DNA of 5,590 bases from Candidatus Dojkabacteria bacterium (GTDB taxonomy: Bacteria > Patescibacteriota > Dojkabacteria > SC72 > JAFGCJ01): positions 1-5,590 of the forward strand of contig JAQVGB010000059.1 of assembly GCA_028696915.1 (NCBI GenBank), given 5' to 3'. Positions 1-5,325 of this stretch are shown here, piece by piece (positions within the stretch are counted from its first letter, which is position 1; each line of letters opens with the position of its first letter). The position numbers were made by a program, and so were the translations under genes. The notes beneath the pieces are model-generated. The model saw only the letters and a program-made list of their open reading frames with translations. It was not told the origin of the DNA and made no database searches.

Positions 1-686
1 CAGTACACCATAAAAGAAACGGCTTCATTAAATGCAAAGCCGTGCTGACGCGCACTGTCCATCGCAGAAAACCATTGACCAAGCACCATAAAGTCGGCAA
101 ACATCACTGCCTCTGCGTCATCAGGATCCTGCCCTTCCTCATAGCGGAACAGCGCGCCCTTTTTCGTCTGCGCATCGTCCTGCTCCGAGAAAATCGAGAG
201 ATAATAGTTCATCGTATCCTCTGCCTTGCCATACACGTCACCGGTAAACAGCAATGATGACATAATGAAGGGCCGCTCTTCACCCTCCGGATCCGATAAA
301 ATCAGTTGCCACGAAAGACCGTACTTATCCTGCACCCACCCGTAGAACTCGCTGAAATCATATTTCTGAAGCGGCATGAGTATATCGCCGTCGTTAGCCA
401 GTTTCTCCCATATCCGCGACATGTTCTCACGTGCGTTCTTGTCTTTGGAGGGGTCAAAATTCAGGATAAACGAAATCGAAGGATTGAACGTGAATGCCGG
501 TCCCGCATTCGTTGCCATAAAGGATTTGCCTGCGAGTTTGAAGCTCACTATGTCAGCATCACCCGCCGGAGTATCATGGAGCGTTGTCACGCCTTCGACC
601 TTTGAATCCGGAAACAGCGACACATAAAAATCTGCCGCCTCCTTCGCCTCTGTATCAAACCATAGATGTGGCACGATTCTTTCCAT
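1..686 (-). CDS. PhnB-like VOC (glyoxalase-fold) protein, 3' end outside window
   Basis: The 228 readable codons match the PhnB / '3-demethylubiquinone-9 3-methyltransferase' branch of the vicinal oxygen chelate superfamily. The protein opens MERIVPHLWFDTEAKEAADF, the usual first strand and helix of the fold. Family-typical stretches follow: TTLHDTP, then a strand with SFKLAGKSFMA, then GPAFTFNPSISF, and later YGLSWQLI. A second half-domain begins near residue 140 (SSLLFTGDVYGKAEDTMNYY) and is cut at the left edge inside another AVSFMVY strand. This points to the two-domain form of about 270-300 residues. Members are mostly small soluble proteins of unknown substrate; the methyltransferase name is historical and should not be taken as a function. 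Start: ATG at 686 gives the canonical N-terminus. There is no Shine-Dalgarno sequence upstream (TTCTTTTT directly precedes ATG). A possible -10 TATAGT lies at 706-711, without a good -35. Family call is secure; activity is unknown. Confidence 0.9.
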   Translation of the reverse strand, partial: MERIVPHLWFDTEAKEAADFYVSLFPDSKVEGVTTLHDTPAGDADIVSFKLAGKSFMATNAGPAFTFNPSISFILNFDPSKDKNARENMSRIWEKLANDGDILMPLQKYDFSEFYGWVQDKYGLSWQLILSDPEGEERPFIMSSLLFTGDVYGKAEDTMNYYLSIFSEQDDAQTKKGALFRYEEGQDPDDAEAVMFADFMVLGQWFSAMDSARQHGFAFNEAVSFMVY

Positions 687-788
687 AAAAAGAATATCGC
701 ACGCCACTATAAGAGGACCATGGGAGATGCGTAGTGTTTGAGGACGAAAGAGAGGGTGGCCGTTGAAGCATGACTCTGAATAAACCTC

Positions 789-1280
789 TTATTCGACCTG
801 TAAACTATATGTGCGGTAGCGATACGAATACGGCTCAGTAAATACCATACCTCGATACGGATCTTCTGTCCGCGATCCGGCAAGTTGGATCTCACTCCCG
901 AGATCAATGCCCCTAAAGGGAGTCTCCCTTAAACTCACAACCGTACTCGCAAACCGCCCGTCCTGCGTCCTTTGCCATCCCCAGTAAATACAAGGATCCG
1001 ATGACTGACCAGATCCTGCCCCACTGTGAATTACCATCCTTCCTTCTGCATCTGTTTCCGGCACTACGAGCGGTCCATCCGGATCTGTTCTGGTCGAAGG
1101 CAACTGCCAAACGGGATAGCGCTTGCCAGTCAAGTATACAAGTGCCTGCAAAAAATCGTCAGGTATTCTTGCCAGCAATTCACGAAGCGATGGTGCTGCG
1201 GGGGAATTGCATCTTGAGGCAACACACCGTTCTTCCAACAAAGCGAGATATTCTTCTCTAGATCTTGGTTTTTCGTCCAT
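789..1280 (-). CDS. Hypothetical protein, 163 aa, orphan
   Basis: I do not recognise this protein. It is soluble-looking, with no signal peptide or membrane segment. Residues 5-52 are charged and probably helical (REEYLALLEERC, LRELLARIPDDFLQALVYL). Residues 53-163 look beta-rich with many Gly, Arg, Tyr and Trp (CIYWGWQRTQDGRFASTVVS, then a Tyr/Arg-rich tail YSYRYRTYSL). Cysteines are at 19, 24 and 97, with no metal-site spacing. The ATG at 1280 is the only reasonable start; no Shine-Dalgarno sequence precedes it. Support for it being real comes from its length without stops, its protein-like composition, and a strong sigma-70-type promoter 30 bp upstream. It is transcribed towards the VOC gene with a 102-bp gap, so it may be its own unit. 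The competing opposite-strand frame at 1001-1261 is shorter and has no promoter. A function cannot be assigned. Confidence 0.65.
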   Translation of the reverse strand: MDEKPRSREEYLALLEERCVASRCNSPAAPSLRELLARIPDDFLQALVYLTGKRYPVWQLPSTRTDPDGPLVVPETDAEGRMVIHSGAGSGQSSDPCIYWGWQRTQDGRFASTVVSLRETPFRGIDLGSEIQLAGSRTEDPYRGMVFTEPYSYRYRTYSLQVE

Positions 1281-1309
1281 CGTTAACAGTATTGCCAGTT
1301 AATTCGGTA

Positions 1310-1339
1310 ATTATACCAACGGAACACCCAAGAAGACAA
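1310..1339 (-). promoter_or_regulatory. Sigma-70-type promoter, extended -10
   Basis: On the minus strand a perfect -10 TATAAT (1315-1310) is preceded by TGG, giving the extended form TGGTATAAT. A 4/6 -35 match, TTGTCT, sits at 1339-1334 with an 18-bp spacer. The predicted start of transcription is near 1303, leaving a leader of about 22 nt before the ATG at 1280. It lies at the 3' end of the broken hydrolase gene, so the 163-aa gene is probably expressed independently of it. Confidence 0.7.
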
Positions 1340-1694
1340 CACTATGGGTTAATTTCATTCTGTCAACCCCGTCAATAGACCGCTTCACATTGAGCTTCAG
1401 TCCCGCCCCGTGTTTGCACAGATCACACTTGTCACCCCGTTAGTCATTAATAAAATCCTCAAGGTCCAGAAACGCTATCTCCTCTCTTGTTTCTTTAAGA
1501 TCTTTAAAGGTAAATTCCTGAGTGGACGTTTCTTCAATATGAGTCGTGAAAATGATCTTGTACCCGTTACTCCTACAGTACCTGATAAGCCTATTGGTCC
1601 TGTCGAGCACCGCCGAGATATCGCCGACAAAATACTCCGACTTTGGGTCTACCCACTCGTTTTCGTAATCGATCAGCAGTAGCGCCTTACTCAC
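1311..1694 (-). pseudogene. Isochorismatase-like cysteine hydrolase, truncated and frameshifted
   Basis: The open part (1440-1694, GTG start, 84 codons) begins MSKALLLIDYENEWVDP, the first strand of the isochorismatase/nicotinamidase fold with the catalytic Asp at residue 9 (LLIDYENEW). The usual helix and second strand follow (YKIIFTTHIEE). Family members are about 180-200 residues with an Asp-Lys-Cys triad. Here the frame stops after DLEDFIND. Skipping one base gives NGVTSVICANTG, resembling the strand and loop that lead to the catalytic Cys (usually G-x-x-T-x-x-C-V). That frame stops at 1397-1399. A plausible helix, GLKLNVKRSID, then appears back in the first frame, which ends at 1311-1313. 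The stretch REEIAFLDLED also looks shortened where the catalytic Lys is expected. I infer a decayed gene with at least two frameshifts and a deletion. An expressed 84-aa fragment or an assembly error are alternatives. The N-terminal family match is good; the downstream alignment is by eye. Confidence 0.6.
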
Positions 1695-1701
1695 ACCGTC
1701 T

Positions 1702-1707
1702 ATTGTA
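1702..1707 (-). promoter_or_regulatory. Candidate -10 box of the hydrolase remnant
   Basis: TACAAT (5/6 to TATAAT) read on the minus strand ends 7 nt before the GTG at 1694, so transcription would begin at or next to the start codon. No convincing -35 is visible about 17 bp further upstream (1725-1730). It is reported because the same spacing is seen before the GTG at 4661. Confidence 0.35.
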
Positions 1708-1768
1708 ATACAAATTATTCACGTATGCTTGAGTGCTGACACCCAGTGTCCTATTTTTCTCCTCTACA

Positions 1769-1822
1769 TATCAGGATTAACCTGATACAATTTAACTGTA
1801 TCTATTGTCCTGATATAACAGG
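1769..1822. repeat. Overlapping inverted and direct repeats, possible operator
   Basis: Three inverted repeats are packed into 54 bp. TATCAGG (1769-1775) and CCTGATA (1781-1787) form a perfect 7-bp arm pair around ATTAA. GATACA (1784-1789) and TGTATC (1797-1802) form a 6-bp pair around 7 bases. CCTG (1809-1812) and CAGG (1819-1822) enclose the -10 element. CCTGATA also occurs twice as a direct repeat, 28 bp apart (1781 and 1809). The set covers two candidate extended -10 boxes ahead of the pilin-like gene. That position suits a repressor or activator site. Because the pairs overlap they could also be mutually exclusive hairpins if transcription starts upstream. No specific regulator is recognised. 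Confidence 0.5.
1783..1819 (+). promoter_or_regulatory. Two candidate extended -10 boxes for the pilin-like gene
   Basis: TGATACAAT (1783-1791) and TGATATAAC (1811-1819) are both TGn-extended -10 boxes, each 5/6 to TATAAT, 28 bp apart. A 4/6 -35, TTAACT (1792-1797), lies 16 bp before the second; the first has no good -35. Start sites would be near 1798 and 1826, giving leaders of about 40 or 12 nt before the ATG at 1838. Neither leader shows a Shine-Dalgarno sequence. I favour the second box because it has a -35. Confidence 0.45.
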
Positions 1823-1837
1823 CCATCATACGTACAT

Positions 1838-3820
1838 ATGGCACCGTGTATGAACTGCCCCACTTCACACAATAAGCGGTCCTCTCGAAATTCCAGTTCA
1901 CACCTCGGGTTCTCGCTCGTTGAAATACTTGTCGCTATCGGCATCTTCGCAATTATCGCCGGATCAGTGACCCTTCTTGCGGCGGATTCCTTCCGCGCTT
2001 CGTACAATGCGCGAATGCGTATCAAAGCGGTCGCACGAGCACAGGAGGTTTCAAACGCAGTTACTATGATAAAAGATGATTCATGGGGGGCCGTCCTCGA
2101 TCTGTCCGATGGAGTTCCCAAACACCTCGTTTTCACAGATGGCTACTACTCGTTTGCGGACGGCGAAGAGGAAGACGGCGACCTCACCATATCGACTCTG
2201 TTTTCTGATGTATACCGTGATGCAAACAAAAATATTGTTGAGTCGGACGGCACACTTGACCCACACACCAAGGCCGTCACTACAACCGCGTCCTGGACCA
2301 GTATCGCAGGGTGGGAAGAAGCGTTTTCAACAACAACGTACATAAATGACTGGAACACGCTCGAATGGGAGGATACCACCGCTGATGATTTCAATCAGGG
2401 AACATCTGATCTGGTGGAGATCACCGCAGAGGGAGACGGTTCGATACAACTTTCTCCCAAGCTGTATGCCAACTGGTGCCTTCCAGAACTCATGATCACT
2501 TCGTATGACCTGCCGGGAAGCGCGGCAGGTAATGTCGTCATCGCCGACCCCGGCAACATATATGTCGGCACAGGAACGGAATTCGCCGATCCCGGATCGA
2601 TGGCATTCATGCATATGACTATTGATACCGCCGACCCGCCAAATGTAGACGTGACAGGAACATTCGACGGCTATACCGTCAAAGATATTTTTGGAGAGCC
2701 CGGGTATGCGTATATTGCAACAACGAACGATAGCAAGGAAGTCGTCATACTTGATATATCTCAGGTCCCATTCCAGGAAATCGGATACTATGACGCACCC
2801 GGGTCTTCAGACGCACTCGCAGTCTACGTGTCCGGAAACCGCGGCTATGTCACGCAAGGACGCGAGCTCCGCGTGTTCGATCTCACCCAGAAAACAGGCG
2901 CCCGACCCCAACTTGGAACAATCCGGGCTTCGCCGTTCCAACTTCCATTCATGACAGCCTTGGTCACCGATGTTGTTGTGGTAGGAAACTACGCGTTTTG
3001 CTCCCTCTACAACGACTGGTACGAGATGACCATTATTAATGTGTCCAACCCCGCCTCGATGTCAATTACCGATCGTGCCGATTTCAACTGGGCACAAGCA
3101 ACAGCACTGTTTGCGTCATCCGACGGGAACCGTGTGTACATCGGAACCGGCAGTTCCGGGGGTGCCGAATTCTTCATTATCAATACGACCAATAAGTCAA
3201 ACGCGACAATCATCAACTCCTACGACACAAATGGCATGAGTGTGAAAGGCCTGTCGGTCATCGAAGGACGTGCTATCCTCGTGGGCCGCAACGGTGAGGA
3301 ATATCAGGTCGTGGATATCAGCAATGAGCTCAGCCTTTCCAAGTGTGGCGGCATGCAGATGAATGCGGGTATTAGCGATATCGCGACCGTGAATTTCGAA
3401 GGCATCCTTTTTTCGTATATCCTGACAGGCGACACCGGAAGTGAGTTCAAGGTCATTCGAGGCGGCCTCGATACCGGCGGAGGATGGGACGGCAGAGGGT
3501 ATGTCGAAACGGGAACATTCATTTCGCGTGTCTACGACACGGGAAGTGATAGCGCCAGCTTCTACTATGTTGACTGGGACGAGATCCTTCAGGAAAACAC
3601 CGACATTCAGATTCAGTACCGGACCGGACCGCTCTCAAATCTCTCCGGCAGATCGTGGATGGGACCCGATGGGACAGACACAACGTTTTTCACCGACCCT
3701 GCAGGAGCAATCCTGCCCAGCCAGCTGAGCGGTAATCGGTACGTACAATACAAGATCGTCATGAGTTCGGATACGGACCACACTCCGGTATTCGAAGGAA
3801 TACGGACAGAGTATCAGTGA
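1838..3820 (+). CDS. Pilin-like surface protein with beta-propeller and C-terminal beta-sandwich, 660 aa
   Basis: The N-terminus is a type IV prepilin signal. A short basic leader ends in Gly24, followed by FSLVEILVAIGIFAIIAG with Glu at mature position 5 and a hydrophobic helix at 25-48. Prepilin peptidase should cut after Gly24. Residues 49-200 form a pilin-like middle region (SWGAVLDLSDGVPKHLVF, VYRDANKNIVESDGT, TTTASWTS, TTTYINDW). Residues about 205-540 form a repeat region with strands such as YAYIATTNDSKEVVILDIS, RGYVTQGRELRVFDLT and RVYIGTG...EFFIINT, matching LVIVD-type beta-propeller blades. Residues 553-660 (GTFISRVYDTGSD to TPVFEGIRTEYQ) form a separate beta-sandwich-like domain. 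I infer a membrane- or pilus-anchored adhesin or minor pilin with the propeller outside the cell. No pilus assembly gene lies nearby and the gene appears monocistronic. ATG 1838 is used; ATG 1850 is equally possible and removes a leader CMNC. Neither has a Shine-Dalgarno sequence. I know this architecture from CPR bacteria; the ligand is unknown. Confidence 0.85.
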   Translation: MAPCMNCPTSHNKRSSRNSSSHLGFSLVEILVAIGIFAIIAGSVTLLAADSFRASYNARMRIKAVARAQEVSNAVTMIKDDSWGAVLDLSDGVPKHLVFTDGYYSFADGEEEDGDLTISTLFSDVYRDANKNIVESDGTLDPHTKAVTTTASWTSIAGWEEAFSTTTYINDWNTLEWEDTTADDFNQGTSDLVEITAEGDGSIQLSPKLYANWCLPELMITSYDLPGSAAGNVVIADPGNIYVGTGTEFADPGSMAFMHMTIDTADPPNVDVTGTFDGYTVKDIFGEPGYAYIATTNDSKEVVILDISQVPFQEIGYYDAPGSSDALAVYVSGNRGYVTQGRELRVFDLTQKTGARPQLGTIRASPFQLPFMTALVTDVVVVGNYAFCSLYNDWYEMTIINVSNPASMSITDRADFNWAQATALFASSDGNRVYIGTGSSGGAEFFIINTTNKSNATIINSYDTNGMSVKGLSVIEGRAILVGRNGEEYQVVDISNELSLSKCGGMQMNAGISDIATVNFEGILFSYILTGDTGSEFKVIRGGLDTGGGWDGRGYVETGTFISRVYDTGSDSASFYYVDWDEILQENTDIQIQYRTGPLSNLSGRSWMGPDGTDTTFFTDPAGAILPSQLSGNRYVQYKIVMSSDTDHTPVFEGIRTEYQ

Positions 3821-3853
3821 AGCTAACGAAGGGATAGAAAATACCCTCAGCTT
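3820..3853 (+). terminator. Weak interrupted hairpin between convergent genes
   Basis: Immediately after the pilin-like stop codon, AAGCT (3820-3824) pairs with AGCTT (3849-3853), and inside it AGGG pairs with CCCT, separated by unpaired bases. No T-run follows on either strand (GGGAAAATG on plus, TTCACTG on minus). It may help end transcription of the two convergent genes, but it is not a standard intrinsic terminator. Confidence 0.25.
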
Positions 3854-3888
3854 GGGAAAATGTCTAAGGAGGCAAAGACCCATCCATT

Positions 3889-4344
3889 CTAATCTTCACT
3901 CCGCGACCTGCGCCACCACTCGTTGAACAGCCGCATCACCTCCGGATGGTCCTCGACCAGCTCTCGCTCACCCACATCGTCCAGCCGGACCCACTCATAC
4001 ACAGCATGCTCGTCCGATCGTATCTGCACGTCCGGTTTTCCGGACAATTCACAATAGTACTGGAAATAATCGAATTGCTTGCCCGACGAATCGACCCAGA
4101 ACTGCCCGAAAAGCTTCATCTGACCGGGGGCCAGTGCAATCCCGGTTTCCTCGAGAACCTCCCGTGCCAAAGCGACTTCAACATCCTCCCCCTTGTTCAG
4201 CTTCCCTCCGGGACTACCCCACCTTCCGCCCTGAGATTTCCCAGCCAGACGAAGAAGCAGAAGGGTTTCATCACGAACAATAATAATGCAGGTCGCCACC
4301 GTGAAAACTGGATTAAACTGCGACGGTCGTTGAGAATACAGCAC
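3889..4344 (-). CDS. Nudix hydrolase (MutT-like), 151 aa
   Basis: A perfect Nudix box spans residues 47-69: Gly47, Glu53, then REVLEETGI (61-69), satisfying GX5EX7REUXEEXGU. Glu62, Glu65 and Glu66 are the expected Mg2+-binding residues. It is preceded by the usual strand FTVATCIIIVRDETLLLLRL and the loop GGRWGSPGGKL, and followed by the second half of the fold (FGQFWVDSSGKQFDYFQYYC, EHAVYEWVRLDDV). Length is normal for a single-domain Nudix protein. Such enzymes hydrolyse nucleoside diphosphates linked to another group, for instance oxidised dNTPs or nucleotide sugars; the substrate cannot be read from this sequence. GTG at 4344 is the start because a TGA at 4357-4359 closes the frame upstream. 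No Shine-Dalgarno sequence or clear promoter is visible. The gene converges on the pilin-like gene with a 68-bp gap and is divergent from the membrane protein gene. Confidence 0.93.
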   Translation of the reverse strand: MLYSQRPSQFNPVFTVATCIIIVRDETLLLLRLAGKSQGGRWGSPGGKLNKGEDVEVALAREVLEETGIALAPGQMKLFGQFWVDSSGKQFDYFQYYCELSGKPDVQIRSDEHAVYEWVRLDDVGERELVEDHPEVMRLFNEWWRRSRSED

Positions 4345-4660
4345 GATGTGAAATAGTCAGGTTAGATGCAAGACGCAGGGTGTGCACAGAAAAGCAATAA
4401 TCCACTATCGTCTGATATGTCTTTTCAAGAAAAGCCTCTCGGATATTTTGAGTATGTGTGCGGCGCCGATGTCCCAGTCATTATTAATTTTTGAAATCGT
4501 TATCCCCCGCAAAATCCCCTGCAGTTCCATAAAAATCGATTACCTCCACAATACCATATCGTTAGATCAAGCACGAGGGTCAGAACTCCTCAAAAAAGAC
4601 ATGAGATCTTCCCCGTCATTATCACACAAAAATGATGAAGCACGATGATACAATTCCTCT
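4345..4660. other. 316-bp gap without a convincing gene
   Basis: This stretch separates two divergent genes and is more AT-rich than its neighbours. A plus frame at 4382-4648 (GTG start, 88 codons) has no recognisable domain and no ribosome binding site. A 41-codon minus frame at 4405-4530 (MELQGILRGITISKINNDWD) is preceded by GGAGG, but 12 nt away. The same minus frame continues upstream with further open stretches broken by two stops. A 15-bp direct repeat with 12 matches (4565-4579 and 4634-4648, core AAGCACGA) is present; its second copy ends in the -10 box of the next gene. I see no tRNA or known riboswitch. It may hold a decayed gene plus two divergent promoters. Confidence 0.5.
4646..4654 (+). 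promoter_or_regulatory. Extended -10 promoter, likely leaderless
   Basis: TGATACAAT is an extended -10 (TGn followed by TACAAT, 5/6) ending 6 nt before the GTG at 4661. This spacing places the transcription start on the start codon itself. The same nonamer occurs at 1783-1791. No -35 is evident, which an extended -10 can tolerate. Confidence 0.55.
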
Positions 4661-5284
4661 GTGGTCAGCACACGAATCGTCAGAACCGCCCTCGGCGTCA
4701 TAGCGTCTGTGGCAGTCCTCTACCCTGCCGCCGTCTGGTTCCAGAACTCCCGTCCGGACATTCGCTCAATGTCTCTCAACGACCTGTTCCCTGTTTTTGG
4801 GCTCATCGCCTTCTCGCTCATGTGGCTGCACATAGTAGGGGGTGCGATGCGCACATTTCTTGAAAAATACATCAATTTCGGGAATTTCGTCAGCAAAACG
4901 TCGATCGCCGTTCTCATTCTCATCCTGCTTCACCCGCTTCTGTTCCTCATCGACCTGGCCCCTGCACAGATTGTCAGTGTTTTCACATCGGGACAGCCTG
5001 TCTACCTCTGGCTTGCACTCATCGCCTTAATCATTTTCGTAAGCTACGACATCGCAAAACTGTTCAAAACAGGGAAATTTCTCAGCGCACATTGGCACGC
5101 GGTCAAGTTCATCAGCACACTCGCCTTCTTCCTGATCTTTTTCCACTCGCTGGGACTGGGAACTGACCTGCAGAGCGGACCGTTGCGGTATGTGTGGATG
5201 TTTTACGGAATTACTGCCGCACTCGCGACACTGTACACCTATGTGTTAAAAACGCCCGAGGAAAAGAGAAAACCTTACCCTTAG
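4661..5284 (+). CDS. Ferric-reductase-like heme-b membrane protein, 207 aa
   Basis: Six hydrophobic segments lie at about residues 9-27, 42-62, 80-98, 113-130, 146-166 and 176-195, with a short polar tail ending KRKPYP. Length and helix count fit the stand-alone ferric reductase transmembrane domain (as in YedZ/MsrQ-type proteins); no flavin or NAD domain is fused. Candidate heme ligands are His91 (LILLHPLLFLID, third helix) and His162 (FFLIFFHSLGLGTD, fifth helix), the classic facing pair. His57 and His146 are extra. The His normally found about 13 residues before each appears to be lacking: Ser78/Lys79 before His91, and Lys149 in WHAVK before His162. I infer a single b-type heme. The likely role is transmembrane electron transfer, donor and acceptor unknown. 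GTG 4661 is the start because TGA at 4646-4648 closes the frame upstream. The next gene, convergent, encodes a copper protein that could be a partner. Confidence 0.8.
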   Translation: MVSTRIVRTALGVIASVAVLYPAAVWFQNSRPDIRSMSLNDLFPVFGLIAFSLMWLHIVGGAMRTFLEKYINFGNFVSKTSIAVLILILLHPLLFLIDLAPAQIVSVFTSGQPVYLWLALIALIIFVSYDIAKLFKTGKFLSAHWHAVKFISTLAFFLIFFHSLGLGTDLQSGPLRYVWMFYGITAALATLYTYVLKTPEEKRKPYP

Positions 5285-5316
5285 CCTTACGCTCGGCCTT
5301 ATCGTTAGCCTTACTC
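5269..5316. repeat. Four degenerate 12-bp tandem units with CCTTA cores
   Basis: CCTTA recurs at 5273, 5285, 5297 and 5309, exactly 12 bp apart. The units are AAAACCTTACCC, TTAGCCTTACGC, TCGGCCTTATCG and TTAGCCTTACTC. The first and part of the second encode the C-terminus and TAG stop of the membrane protein. The fourth contains the TAA stop of the convergent cupredoxin gene on the other strand. TTAGCCTTAC occurs as two identical 10-mers (5281-5290 and 5305-5314). This could be a slippage expansion or a protein-binding array. Confidence 0.6.
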
Positions 5317-5325
5317 TACGATAAG
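5298..5325. terminator. 8-bp inverted repeat between convergent genes
   Basis: CTTATCGT (5298-5305) and ACGATAAG (5318-5325) pair perfectly around a 12-nt loop, overlapping the cupredoxin stop codon. The position between convergent genes suits a bidirectional terminator. The stem is AT-rich and has no T-run on either side, so only a weak role in ending transcription is supported. Confidence 0.35.

Noticed and set aside
1001..1261. 86-codon plus-strand frame opposite the orphan gene
   Set aside because: Shorter than the 163-codon minus frame, with no promoter; His/Leu/Arg-rich shadow composition.
1792..2136. 114-codon minus-strand frame over the start of the pilin-like gene
   Set aside because: It is antisense to the clearly coding prepilin signal and helix and shows no domain of its own.
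3816..3900. AGTGAAG / CTTCACT pair enclosing the gap between the pilin-like and Nudix genes
   Set aside because: Both arms are explained by the coding ends of the two genes, the loop is over 70 nt, and no T-run follows.
3946..4356. 136-codon plus-strand frame across the Nudix gene
   Set aside because: It is antisense to a protein with a perfect Nudix box; the translation has no family features.
4382..4648. 88-codon plus-strand frame between the Nudix and membrane protein genes
   Set aside because: GTG start without a ribosome binding site, no recognisable domain, mixed composition, and it fills the place where two divergent promoters are expected.
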